Below, piece after piece: positions 23,683 through 35,358 of a stretch of 64,000 bases of DNA. The translations under genes were made by a program, and so were the position numbers. Numbering within the stretch: the first letter of the stretch is position 1; each line of letters starts with the position of its first letter. The notes below the pieces were generated by a model. It saw only the letters and a list, made by a program, of their open reading frames with translations. It did not search any database and had not been told where the DNA came from. Source of the stretch: Mesostigma viride (taxonomy: Eukaryota; Streptophyta; Mesostigmatophyceae; Mesostigmatales; Mesostigmataceae); assembly GCA_009746045.1 (NCBI GenBank), contig RPFO01000059.1:765570-829569 (forward strand), given 5' to 3'.

Positions 23683-24020
23683 AAGGGCATGCATCGCCAA
23701 CTTACACCTACAGTCATCCGCAAAAGTTCTCCTTTCCGGGGAGTGATGCAAGCCTTTCGGATTTGGTACTAGATAAATCATTCGAGATCTGTGTGTGTAG
23801 GAGTACTACACACGTGTCTAGCTGCACGCGAGACTTGTTCAGTCTCGCAACGTGAGACGGGCTGAACACGGCTGGAACCTTCTTTATTAGAAGGGGGCGT
23901 AGCCGGTACTATCAAAATCAGCCAAGCGTATATTCTGATTTGCATGGCACGCCGCAAAGGTGAAAACCATTTGCGTTCAGTGCCGGTCCGCGGAAAACGC
24001 GGAAAACGCGATCTGCAAAT

Positions 24021-24094
24021 GAATCCGACCGGAATCGAACTGGGGACCTCTCGCACCAACTTTCGCTGACTATAGGACGGACGTCTCCGGATCC
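24021..24094 (-). pseudogene. tRNA-like sequence, copy 2
   Basis: Identical to the tRNA-like sequence at 23609-23682, displaced by exactly 412 bp as part of the tandem duplication. Same stem and loop features and the same defects. Confidence 0.45.
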
Positions 24095-24376
24095 TAGGGC
24101 ATGCATCGCCAACTTACACCTACAGTCATCCGCAAAAGTTCTCCTTTCCGGGGAGTGATGCAAGCCTTTCGGATTTGGTACTAGATAAATCATTCGAGAT
24201 CTGTGTGTGTAGGAGTACTACACACGTGTCTGCACGCGAGACTTGTTCAGTCTCGCAACGTGAGACGGGCTGAACACGGCTGGAACCTTCTTTATTAGAA
24301 GGGGGCGTAGCCGGTACTATCAAAATCAGCCAAGCGTATATTCTGATTAGTATATATAGTATATTATATTTACTTC

Positions 24377-25128
24377 TTGCGCGCCCTCCCCATGAACCCT
24401 CTAGCTAGTCACGCTGGTTCCGGCCCTTTACGCCATCGCCATTCGCCACCAGCTGTTTGCCCCACAGCTAGCCTCTCATCACGGCGGCGGGGGCGGCCTG
24501 CGGCAGCTGCGAGCTTGCTCTCGATACTACTGGTCGACGCACTACATTGCGAGCATGGGTGGCCAGCAGACACAGAACTGGTTCCTCTATATTATCCGTA
24601 CCGCTCTTCGATCCGGGTGGTGTGTGCCTTGCTTCGGTCGGTCTTTCCCTGGGCACTCCACCATCAAGTGTGAGGACGCGGATGGGGCCACCCTCTATTC
24701 CCCCAACCACCTGCCCGACATTACCGTGCTGGACTAAGTACGATGGGCAGGGTTGCCACCTGCGCTCATTGATGTCTCTGTGGCTCGGCCGCTTTCGGGT
24801 CGCCACATCCTCCGGGGGGCTGTTAATGCCGGCGCTGCTGCTGCTGCTGTGGCCGAGCTAGCGCGACAAGTTTGCCTCCTATGGCAATGTGGGGCCCCAC
24901 CGGGTCATCCCCTTTGTCCTTGAGGAGTTCGATCGGGGCCATGGGCCCCAAGATGGCGTTGTTTTTTTCACGAGTGCTGGGCACCAGCGGCGGGAGGACC
25001 GCCTCGACCTCGAGGGTCAGACTACCCCGTGGTCTGCCCGGACATGGTCCTCGTATTGGCGGCAGCGTCTGTCCCTTGCCCTCACTTGCACGGTGGCTGA
25101 TGTGCTATTATTAAGTTGTTTGTTCTGA
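24377..25128 (+). pseudogene. Retroelement C-terminal fragment (second family), decayed
   Basis: Plus-strand frames with shifts read, in order: a Cys-containing segment ending in HLPDITVLD, then ALIDVSVARPLSGRHILRG followed by an alanine run, then DKFASYGN, RVIPFVLEEF and WRQRLSLALTCTVADVLL. This order (a PDxVxxD strand, LIDVSV, an Ala-rich linker with K-Y, PFVxE, and a final RISLAL helix) is what I know from the region behind the reverse transcriptase of algal and protist non-LTR elements. In-frame stops and at least one frameshift show decay. It is plus-strand and unrelated to the RTE-like copy next door. The family assignment is from memory and has moderate certainty. Confidence 0.5.
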
Positions 25129-25348
25129 CAGATAATGGTAATCAATTTAAACACCGAAAAAGGGCTTTTCTGTTTTATTACACATGTGAGCTTCGATACC
25201 TAACTATACATGTCTTTCACCGACCCTTTCCAACTAGCCATTAATTGATAATAGAACTAATTAATTAAGAATTAATTAACAGCCATTCTTGCTCTCAACT
25301 TACAGCGGCTGCATACTGTACCTTGTCATCTACCAAGTGAAGTAGATA
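25129..25348. other. 3' flank of the WD40-like gene
   Basis: AT-rich, short intergenic stretch between the retroelement tail and the stop codon of the minus-strand WD40-like gene. It contains TAATTAATTAA-type sequence and the poly(A) signal listed separately. Confidence 0.5.
25300..25304 (-). terminator. Probable poly(A) signal (TGTAA)
   Basis: On the minus strand TGTAA lies about 45 nt after the stop codon of the WD40-like gene. TGTAA (UGUAA) is the usual poly(A) signal of chlorophyte green algae. A five-base match alone is weak evidence. Confidence 0.4.
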
Positions 25349-28300
25349 TCAGGCTACCGTGCGCAGGGCATCCTTCCTAACAAGCACAGAGAGATCTGTC
25401 TCTGCAGCCACCATTGGACAGCCGGGAAGACGCCACAAGACCATCAGTTTGTCGGCACTGCGTGGGACAAAGGAGAACACGGGATAGAATGATACAACAG
25501 ACATGGATGGAAGGTCAGAAATAACAAAATTATCCGTGTCTTTCATTTGCTTTCCCCCAATGAATAGCTGTCTTGGCCTGCATGGACAACCTCCCCCACC
25601 CGCAGCTCCAACGGCGGCATCCTAACCTTGCAAGGTGAATCTTCACTTGTTATGGATCAAACAAATGCAGCAGTTGACAGTAGGCCAGGTGGGTACAGCA
25701 GATACAAAGTTCCACACTGACCCAACTGGGCTTTGCCGGATGCTCGACCTGCAATGGTTTTCATGACAGTAGGATCCTAGGTGGGGCGGCCATCTGCGCG
25801 TTCAGGTCCATGACTGTGGAAGTAACAACTAGCCATGACTGGTTCACTAGTAACGGTGCAGTGTGATACTCTTACATCCTCCTGGATAATCACTTTCACA
25901 TCCACCTGGGCTATAGCCTTTGCATCGGCACAGTATCGACATTATACGAAGCCAGCACCTGTCAACTTTGCACGAGCATTCCAGCAAGACGGCTATGCTA
26001 CCAGACGGCGTTTTCCATGCGCCACTATTCTGGGCTGGGAAAGCACAACCACTAAGTCCCCCATACCTTAGATGCCGAAGACTATGACAAACTTGCAAAG
26101 ATTTGCTGTTAAGTGTGGGAACACTCACCCAGAGGAGAGCGTCAGGCCCTTCACTCCAAGGTAGCCTCTTCCCTCACAATCCATGGGCACCGTTGGGCCA
26201 CCTCGTGAGGCCATGACAACGTTTGGGTGGGGGACCGGCAGGGAAGCCAGCCAGGACGCGTGGCAGGATGTGGAGGGTGCCACGGGTGGCACGATGCGAT
26301 AGACTTGAACCGGTTGCCCCGCGTGGCTGACACTGCAAGCACCCAGCATATGCAAGCACGCATGCATATGATTGGATGTCAGTCCCAGCTCCTAGTTTTG
26401 CCATTTGCAAGCTGCCATCCGCGGCACGTTGTGCGATAACCACTAGCCAGGCTTGGGCCCTGACGCAGGCTACTGTAGCAACGGGTGTTGAGCATAGGTG
26501 TTCAAGGGCAGGCCTAGCACCGGGACAGCATGGCACGGTCTTATGTCATGCAGTGCGGGATATCAGCAAGTGGCGAAATGGTCCGACCACACAGCCTTAC
26601 AGGACTCACGAAGAATAACACAAATTGCGAAACCAGTTGAGAAGAGCATGCTTGGTTTAGCCCTGAACCTGGTAAAATCTAGTAAAGAATCGAACTGCTG
26701 AGCCGTAATAAACTTTTTCAAGTGTTTCGTAAGAACTTTAACAACAACGGTCGTGCTAACATAGTACCTTGGGCATGCCCAAAGCGCATCATAGACTAGC
26801 AACCACCGCACATCAGGCTGTGCATCTGAACTGTACTGTGAAACTTGTCCCTCCTAAAAGTAGATAAACCCATAATGCTCAATTCTCCATAATGCTTACC
26901 AAACTTCTAAAATGTAATATGGAAAACAATTCATCTCACTTTACTGGGCAGTCAGCATATTTCACAAAACTAACTGCACAGTAGAAATCAGAACAAAACT
27001 CAAACGTTTTCTCCTATTCAGTTCCCTTATGTCCTGGTCCTTCCCATCTTGGAACTTTTCCAAACCTTCTGTTACCCTATTAGTGCCCATCCCTCCAGGC
27101 AGAACTCATTATCTGAAGGGCTTTCCAGCTGGTTTCCCCCAAATATGAGAGTATACACCCTGGCATTCCGTTTGCAAAGTGACTGATGATGCACACATGC
27201 TGACCCATGTGCTCCCAAGCATGGCTGGGAACTTGACACTCTCGAGAGAAAAGGATCTTGTGCCCACTTCACCCAACAACTCTCGCACACGCAGTGCTGT
27301 ATCCGCGTCCAAGCATGTCCACACCTACAACTGCACGCTTCCAAAGATATACTTACCCTGGTCTAGAGATGCCTTACCCCACCCCCCTTTACCATGTCTG
27401 TATTTCTTTAATTTGCAAACGGAGTGGATTTCGACGCTAAAGCAAGCAGCTCAGTGGCTTATCAAGCAAAGCACTGGGATAGCAGGAGGCTCCCTTACCT
27501 CAGATCATAACAGGGAACCTCCGTGCGAGACGCCGGTGACGGGTGCCAGACCAGCAGAGTCGCTTGGGTGCTGTCCCCACCAGCAAACGCCAGCTGTCTC
27601 GTCGACTCCTGCTCTGCATGGGATGGGCTAGAGACGCCATCGCGCGGGTTCCCCGATGATAATACTGCCACACCGCCACCGTCCCCAGCACTAGTCAACT
27701 GCCCAGCAGCCATCATGGCAGATGGCTGACTCTGTGTCGCATGCATGAGGTTCCCAAGGGCTGGGCTTGACATCGGAGGAGCAAAAGGTGGCCCGAACAG
27801 GCACCCAGCTGCCGTCCAGCGGGGCTTGGGGGTGGCCAGCCTGGCAGCTGGTGTTGCGGTCGCCTTTTGTTCATGAAGGTGAGATGATGCATCGGGTGGC
27901 AGTGGCAGGCCTGATGGGCCTGCCTGGATCCCGGACAAATGGCTTTCCTCCTTGTTTTCGACGTCTAGAGTGGCAGTGGCCACTGCAGCAGTCCTCATGG
28001 TCTCCTTTTGCTCGTCTCCTGACGTACCGGGCTCCCTTGAAGCCCCGGGCGCGTCTCCAGGCAGGGAGGCTTCCATATTCTGGGTAAACACCAGACGCCG
28101 GAGGGGCAAACAGGGCACAATAAAGCAACGCCCTTTTCTGGGTAAACTTGCAGGCAATTGTAACAACGAAGATGTCAATTAAGTCACGTCAAGGCATTAA
28201 ATTAAATTAAATTGGAACATATCTCCGTTGGGAGTACATGTAGCACATATCCCTGAGAAGGGGCATATGGCTTTTAATACATTCTGGGCTACTTCCTGCA

Positions 28301-31300
28301 AGGGTAGGGTGTAAACTATACCTGCTCTGGGTGCACAAAGTGCACCTGCACCACTATGTATTCCAGCAGCTAAGGTGCTGACATAGGGGGGAAGATCATC
28401 ATGGCTATATAAAGGCTAGGGCATGGCTTCTCAGCAGAGAGTAGCTCTCTGCATAGGCAGATCTTGGCTAAATTCTTAATGCATCATCCGTGGGGAGTCG
28501 CATGATAGGCGTACATGCGCATAGGCGTCAAGGCATTAGTGGCGACCAAGCCCGGCACGGCACCCACCGGTTGACGGTGGTAGAGCAATGGCTGGCTTGA
28601 CAGCTTTATGGAGACGACACTGCTGGGAAGCTGGCAAACCGCGTGACTGCCACGATGATAGCGCACCACCACTACCGCATGACCAAAGCAACGGGAAAGT
28701 AATGGGTGGCTCGGCGAAATACTGGCAACGGCACACCCACGAAACTGGCATCTGTACGTATTGCATGCTTATGACGATGGCCGCACCCCACCCGCCCCTA
28801 CCGCATGACTACCTACCGCATGGCGATGGTAAAGAAGCACGTGGCCGCTCCAGCAACCGACCGCCAGCAGCGACGCGTCGTGGGAGAAGCGCATGCACGT
28901 TACGCGCTCCGCACCGGGTGGCAGCGCCCCGGAGAAGCAGGTGTCTGCCCGCGATGACAAGGACAACGCGATGACAAGGACAACACAAGGAAACGTGACA
29001 AGGGCGTACCAAAGGGCAGGGCAAGGATGCCACGACTGATACGTAGCGCAGCAGGTGAGTATATGCTACATTTACCGTAGGCTGCAACATCTACTGTCGC
29101 TGCAGCTTTGCTAGACCTTGCCAGAAGGTTGGCACCATTATATTGAGCTGTCCTTACCCTACTGGGCACCCTACTGGGCCAGGGAAGGGCAGGGGAGGTG
29201 CCTGGGACTCAAACAGCATTGCCAAGCTTTCAAATTCATATAGACCACATACTTTCCCTTGGCATTCCGAGAGATGCCGAACTAAAAAACAACAGGCATG
29301 ATCCAGAACACTTTTCACCCGAATATGATGCTGGACTGCAAGTTACAATGTATATCCTAGAGCAGTAGTAGCACAACCACCAGCACAGATGGAAAACAAA
29401 AGCTCGCGCTGCCTCCCTCACCTTCGTCGTCCTCCACGTCCCACATCCAGAGACGGCCATCCAGGAACGCCTGCGATCCAGCAGGGATGCGTGAGAGGGG
29501 CAGATATGGCAGAAGGGGAGCAGGGGTAAAGGAGAGGCGCAGATATGGCAGAAGGGGAGCAGGGGTAAAGGAGAGGGGCAGATACGGCAGAAGACGAGCA
29601 TGGGTAAAGGAGAGGTGCAAAGATGGCAGAAGAGGAGCAGTGGGAAAAGGAGAGGGGCAAAGATGGCAAAAGAGGAGGAGGGGTAAAGGAGAGGGGCAAA
29701 TATGGCAGAAGAGGAGCAGGGGTAAAGGAGAGGGGCAAAGATGGCGGAAGAGGAGCAGGGGTAAAGGAGAGGGGCAAAGATGGCAAAAGAGGAGGAGGGG
29801 TAAAGGAGAGGTGCAAACGTGGCAGAAGAGGAGCAGGGGTAAAGGAGAGGGGCAAAGATGGCAGACGATGAGTAGGGGTGAAGGAGAGGGGCCAATGTGG
29901 CAGAAGACGAGCAGGGAGAAAGCAGATCAGGGGCTACATAGGAACGGGGGAATCAGGATAAGCAGAGCAGGGGCGCATGCTACAGAGTTGCTGTAATTAG
30001 CATTACAAAGCAGGTCTACGCTTCATCACTTGACCTTGAATACCTCAATTGACCTTGAATACCTTACCAAAGCCCAGCAACGGTACCAAAGCCCACCAAC
30101 GGTGGTTGCCATCTGAGAAACGGTCCAGAATGGTCTTGATCTGTTATCACATTCCCACAATGACACGGCTATCGGACACCAATAGACTGGCGGCCAAGCA
30201 AAAAGGTATGCGGCAAAAAAGGGCCACTCTAAACTAGGAAATCGTACCAAGGGCTTCTGAACCTTCATAATTATCTCCCCAGTGAAGCGGGGGCAACCAT
30301 GCCTGCTCCTATTCCCATCATCTTCGAACGGGATGTGTTGCTATGCTTTCCGATGCAAAGCAAATGCGTGGATGGCCGCTTACTGTCCTTGTGTGACGTA
30401 GAGGCAAAGAGGCGACGAGGGAAAAGGGGCTGGGCAGGGGAATATTGCATGGATGCTGTGCGCTCGCTGGAGGTACTTACTTAAGGTTAGCGCAGATGGT
30501 GACCGAGAAATGCCGGTCGGCACGTGGGCGAGGGTACCTGTTACTGCCGCACATAGCAAAAGCCGCTGACCCTTCCACCGCCTTCCAAGGGCTGCCACTA
30601 CATCAAGTATAAATCTGCTTGCTTGCCACAAAGCCCAAAGTGAGTTGGATCTCACGTGGCATACGTGGACTGGTACCCTAGGAAACCGAGTTTGCCTCAC
30701 TCCATCGCCTCCCACTCCCACTCCAGCGTGTGAAATATCCGCACATGGGAAGTGAATGCAACAACGACTCACTGCGGCGAAATACTTGTTGTCGGGTGAG
30801 AAGACCGCGCAGCACACGGGCAGGCCATCGGTTCCCTGGGTCCCTGCGTACTTGCACGTGGTGCTTGGTGCCTCTTGAGGTTGACTTGATCCCTCCTGCA
30901 AACCGATCGGACATGGATGGATGCCAGGGAATACTTTCGTTGAGACGTGGAGTACAGTTCATCTGCATGCATGGTCTGACAACGCGTGGCCTGCAGGTGC
31001 AGGCCTTGTCCAGCACTCCTTGGCGTATCCGTGCTGTGGCAGCCATACAACCATGTAGCTGGCTAGCCCAGGAGTGATCCTTGTTCAGACCAGTGTTCAA
31101 AGGAGAATGCTTGGCGACAACTAGGCTAGCACGCTAGCACCCCCCACATCAATGATCAGTGTCTGCCAGGGTAACCAGCTAAGGGGCATTGTTGGCCACT
31201 TGAAGGCTCTAAAAGGTCCGCTATCCTTGAGATCAAAAGTTGAGAGGGGGCCCTTTCAAAATGCAAACATTTTCAGGCTAGCCAACACAACCCACCCACT

Positions 31301-34103
31301 CGCGTACAAAGTCTGCAACAGCATGCAACAGGCCGCGGAACCGAAAAAGGCCCGAAACAAAAACTTTCAAGCAAAGCGGGGCGACCAAAACGTCGATGTA
31401 GCTGAGGGGGGCGAACTGGGCCATGCATACAAAAACCACGATACTATGGACAGCGCATCAAACCGGCGTGTATTCCACACATTGGCTCTGGGGCCTCCCA
31501 TCCAGGCGTCCGCTGCATGAGGTAGAGAATGCTACCAGGAACATGTCGAGCTGCCAGCGCGTCCAAATTTAGCGCGGACAATGCAGACGATGATAACAGC
31601 ATTATTATAGATGTTGATAAAAGCATATAAGGCCCAGGCAGATATAAAAGGAGAGAACAGGCAGGTTACAAGGAGAGAACAATAGTCACCTCAATTCCAC
31701 CGACCCCTGGTTGTGGCGGGCCACTTCCTGTGGCCATTGCCCCCAACGCTGCTGTGTTGCACGCCGCTGAAACGGAGCTGCTATCCGTTGTCACCGCCCA
31801 AAGGTGGAAGCCGTCCGCACCACAGATGCACACATAATGCTGGCACATGTCGAAGCGGGGCAGGGGCAGGCAGATGCACCCCAGAGAAGTCGATGCCAAA
31901 GACAAACTTCACGTAAGATTGTGGCGCATTGTGCAAGCATCTACGGGGGGCGGAAGAAGAGAAGAACCAGCCCGCAACAGTTGATGCCAATCCCGCACGT
32001 GTGACATATACTGCGCCACGTGTCTGTTGGGTCCTGTCCAGTACGAAACCCTGAACCCAGCCCAGCGGAAACTGCATCCGCGATGATCAAACCCACACGA
32101 TCTATGAAAAGAAGAACACCTTGTTACTAGCCAATGAATGAGCCTTTTCAAACTGTCCATGCAGTGCCTATTGCAGATATCTGCTATTTGCGCACCTGAT
32201 GGGAATGAATAACGTGCGTAGAAAACACTTGCTAGTGGCACTCCCCGCCGTTCGATTACCAGCCAGGAACATTCAATAAGCCAGGATCCATACAGACCAT
32301 CATGTTTGATTTCACCTCCTACAACTGCGCAAAAAAAAACACCTCGTTCTTGTTGGGCAGGAGCAACTGACGCAGTTTCTGCCATGATGTAGCGGAGCTG
32401 CACCCAGCCACTGCAGACGACACATTCCCTACCTAGCACCCCCGGGTCAGATAGTTTGCTAACCTGCCTGACACTCAGCCCATAAAAGCTGCCTGGCATA
32501 CCTGCATGGGCGACAGGTTGCCATCAGGATCTCCGGGGGCACTGCCGTCCCCAGCATTGCTGTTTACTTGCGACGACACGCACGCTTCCCTTGCGCAAAA
32601 GTGCAGCCTCTCCTGGTGGACTAGGGAGAGCGACAGCTCAGGGTCCCTGCCCGCGTGCCAGTGACACTGCACGCACGCGAGCACACAATGCAAATGGCAC
32701 ATGCCTTGGTTCATTCTGCAACGGGTTTGATAGTGAAAACTCAAGCTGCATGGACCGCTCCAGCGAACGTATACACACCAGGAGCCCAGGAGCATTGGGG
32801 ATGACTCTATGTTGCATGACGGTTATGTCGACCAAATCGAGGCGCCAAAGTATGTTTCCAATTGAACTGGAGGCAGGCACAACCTGTGCATACATGAGCG
32901 AACAATTTAACATAGGTAGGTAGGTAGGTAGGTAGGTAGGTAGGTAGGTAGGTAGGTAGGTAGGTAGGTAGGTAGGTAGGTAGGTAGGTAGGTAGGTAGG
33001 TAGGTAGGTAGGTAGGTAGGTAGGTAGGTAGGTAGGTAGGTAGGTAGGTAGGTAGGTAGGTAGGTAGGTAGGTAGGTAGGTAGGTAGGTAGGTAGGTAGG
33101 TAGGTAGGTAGGTAGGTAGGTAGGTAGGTAGGTAGGTAGGTAGGTAGGTAGGTAGGTACGTAGGTAGGTAAGGAGGGAGGGAGGCATGGTTGCATGAGTG
33201 GGCGATGCTGGTTCGTACTTGACTCGTATTCGACACCTATATATATAATGTATGTAATGCACAACTGCCACTTGTTTATACACGTGTGTTACCTGCCTTG
33301 TACACGTGGAAGCTGCGGAGGCAGGATACCAACAGCAGGTGGCCATCCCCTGACCACGCATGCGCGATGGGCCGACTCTCTCGTGGGTACTCAAGCACGT
33401 GCAGCAGCTGGGCCTCATCGGGCAAGCTTGACCGGTTGCTGGCATCTGCGGGGCAAGACCCACGTTGGCCCACGTTGGCCCTCCCCCCAACCCAAGAAAA
33501 GATTTCCCCGGGGATCCAGCAATAATTCAACATGGGGGAAAAAAGGCGGCCACAATATGCATAATAGAACAGCATGCTTACAAGATGCAGGCGGACAATG
33601 GGGGGAAGATGTTGACACGCCGACACTTTGGCAGACCGAGGATCTGCAAGACATGTCCATCCACTGATTCGTGAAATATGCTCAATGGGAAGGGAGTCCT
33701 TTCGTCGCTGCAGGAGCGAGGCATGTACTGCATTCTAGAGGACGTGACTGACCATCGTGTGGGGACGCCTTGCCGACTGCCAGGTCTGCATTGGCCCCCG
33801 CACTGTTCATGCATGCCTGGGGTCCCTTTGACCCTGTCGAATATACAAGGGGAAGAGTGTAACAAGTAACCATCTTTTGTGCTATTGCGACAGGGTAATG
33901 TCCTGTCGACAAGGCTCACCTGGGTATCCTATTATGGCGACGCAGCCGTTATCCGTCAGAATGCTTCCGACCGAGTCCCAGCGGCGTGGCGGGTGTACGA
34001 CGCGCCCAGAGGCGAGGGCGTTTGTCAGGTATGCTGTAGGCTGCCATGCACAGGATGGCACGAGTAGCCAATGGCGTAAGGGGAGCTCACGGCTGGTCAC
34101 CAT
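25349..34103 (-). CDS. WD40-repeat-like protein of unknown function (model incomplete)
   Basis: Minus-strand exons that join in phase are 33920-34103 plus 33293-33445 (start ATG at 34103), then 30773-30895, 29422-29470, 28817-28944 and 27499-28079, and finally 26129-26332 plus 25349-25457 with the stop at 25349. Further likely exons lie at about 32502-32666, 32190-32400, 31690-31910 and 27110-27345, but I could not make their phases agree. WD40-like stretches include [21 protein letters not shown], where two exons join, then [21 protein letters not shown] and [16 protein letters not shown], with an N-terminal [14 protein letters not shown]. Such proteins are beta-propeller scaffolds. A Ser/Ala/Pro-rich linker of about 150 residues sits before the last propeller-like part. 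The C terminus ends [12 protein letters not shown] then KDALRTVA. I cannot name the family. Junction 33293 may use a GC donor. Confidence 0.6.
28205..28530 (+). repeat. LTR-like dispersed repeat, copy 1 (intron of WD40-like gene)
   Basis: About 325 bp that match 44660-44998 in the same orientation at roughly 80 percent by eye. Shared blocks include CTCCGTTGGGAGTA, GAGAAGGGGCATATGGC, TTTTAATACATTCT, GAAGATCATCATGGCTAT and an AGCAGAGAG/CTCTCTGC hairpin. A TATATAAA box (28406-28413) stands about 30 bases before the hairpin, as in an LTR with its own promoter. TG...CA ends and target-site duplications were not clear, so a solo LTR is only one reading. Confidence 0.6.
29487..29930. repeat. 39-bp minisatellite in an intron
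   Basis: About eleven imperfect copies of a 39-bp unit (GAGAGGCGCAGATATGGCAG followed by AAGGGGAGCAGGGGTAAAG). 39 is a multiple of three, so long open frames occur on both strands (13-residue protein repeats); these are by-products of the repeat. It lies in the intron just downstream of the exon boundary at 29422-29470 read on the plus strand, that is upstream of that exon for the minus-strand gene. Confidence 0.9.
32913..33170. repeat. (TAGG)n tetranucleotide array
   Basis: Roughly 64 units of TAGG, nearly perfect, with one TACG change at about 33158 and a short GGAGGGAGG tail. It lies in an intron of the WD40-like gene. All minus-strand frames are open through it and read Pro-Thr-Tyr-Leu over and over; this is not protein evidence. 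Confidence 0.97.
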
Positions 34104-35358
34104 CGAGTCATCGAGTGTTCCTGGATCTAGGTTAACTCTTGGTGGCTCGCGTCACGGTGTCCACGCACGTCCAGACGCCAAATAGAGTTCAGTCATGCGG
34201 CGAGTTGGGAAACGAAAGGCTGTATGCCAAGTGGACGATGCCTGGAACGAGCTTCGATTACGACTGCGAGATAAATGACTGAAGAGCGAGAGACTAACGC
34301 GCCGCGCTTCAGGCGCGCACGTAATCGCTTATTGATTTACTTATGGTAGGCACACGAGGCCATCAATTAAGGACGGCATTTGACATCCTTGACATATACT
34401 TGATATATTATTATTGATATATGACTTAGACGCGCGTAGTCATGGCTACCGGTGACACGGGATCGGAAGTCGACATGGCGTGGTGGTTAAACTGATAGCA
34501 ATATCTGTTTTTCACCAAATGCTAATCGCCAATGGCACCTGGATCAAAGGCGGCGGCATTTAAGGTAAGCACACAGTATTTACTACCAATTGTGGCCGGT
34601 CGCTTTCTTCATGACTGTACCATAGACTTCATATTCTGATCTGCGTCTGCCTTGTCGTACACGGGGTAGCTAGTGTGCAGCCAGGCGTGCAGGTAATTGG
34701 CAATATAATAATCTCAAAAGTAAAATTATTGTTGTTCATTTCACTAGCGATGGCACTCGCGGTGTTGTTCCCGCCAAAAATGACCCTAACCTGCTTGCTG
34801 GAGCTTGCTGGATGGTTGTGCATGGTGGTTGTGTGAGCAACTGCCTAATAACTAACACGTATGTACTATGTAGTCTCAAAGCCCCGTGTCGTCGGGTCGT
34901 TACACTCCTGTCACAGGTGAGTACGAGCAGGTAGCGCCGCGCCGTGACAATGCCGTGACAACCTAGACCTGCGCTTCATGCTGCGGCCCCCAGTGCGCGG
35001 TTAGTCACACCCTTGTCACGAGACTCGTGAGTTGTGGGCTTGTGCCCCAGTGCAGCTCGCAGAGAGCCGAGAGGTACGCTTACATAATAAAAATTTGCTT
35101 CGTGGCGACTGGCGACTGGCGAGATGCACGTGTGCTAGAATTCCATGAGCGTACATACAAAATCCGCTGGGAATTCTTCTGGAGTAGTGTGATACCTCAC
35201 GGCCATTTTGTTGTGGCCAACAACCTTGCCGGGCAGGAAACTTCATACGAGACGCAAATTAACGTTAGCAGGACTTCTCAAGTTTGGGGCCTACCCCACC
35301 GCAGCTCTCACCGTCGCGATTAGGCTAGTTTTATAGGCGCAGACCTCTATTGCAGGAA
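34104..35358. promoter_or_regulatory. Divergent intergenic region between WD40-like gene and IWS1
   Basis: About 1.25 kb between two genes that start away from each other. AT-rich around 34360-34440. I see no RNA gene, no recognisable element and no convincing ORF. A good acceptor-like TCTATTGCAG lies four bases before the IWS1 ATG (35349-35355), so IWS1 may have a 5' untranslated exon upstream in this region. Confidence 0.45.

Larger units (their letters stand above)
23519..24345. repeat. Tandem duplication, two 412-bp units
   Basis: Two head-to-tail units of about 412 bp (the sequence GGCACGCCGC recurs at 23534 and 23946) are nearly identical; I see an A/T change near 23683, a TAGC present only in the first unit and a small indel at the unit start. 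Each unit holds a tRNA-like sequence on the minus strand, a GTGTGTAGGAGTACTACACAC hairpin and a CGAGACTTGTTCAGTCTCG hairpin. The near identity implies a recent duplication. Confidence 0.9.

Noticed and set aside
29236-29996. Proteins with 13-residue repeats on both strands
   Set aside because: Consequence of the 39-bp minisatellite; all three frames are open, composition is wrong for coding and the region is intronic.
32638-33490. Minus-strand frames of 200 codons and more with Pro-Thr-Tyr-Leu repeats
   Set aside because: They arise only because (TAGG)n has no stop in any minus frame; the frames run from intron into intron and keep no splice logic.
34470-34560. Possible tRNA near GGCGTGGTGGTTAAAC
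   Set aside because: Resembles an A box but there is no B box and no closing acceptor stem.
35350-35358. Upstream TTG start for IWS1
   Set aside because: The ATG at 35359 is in good position, and the bases before it look like a splice acceptor.
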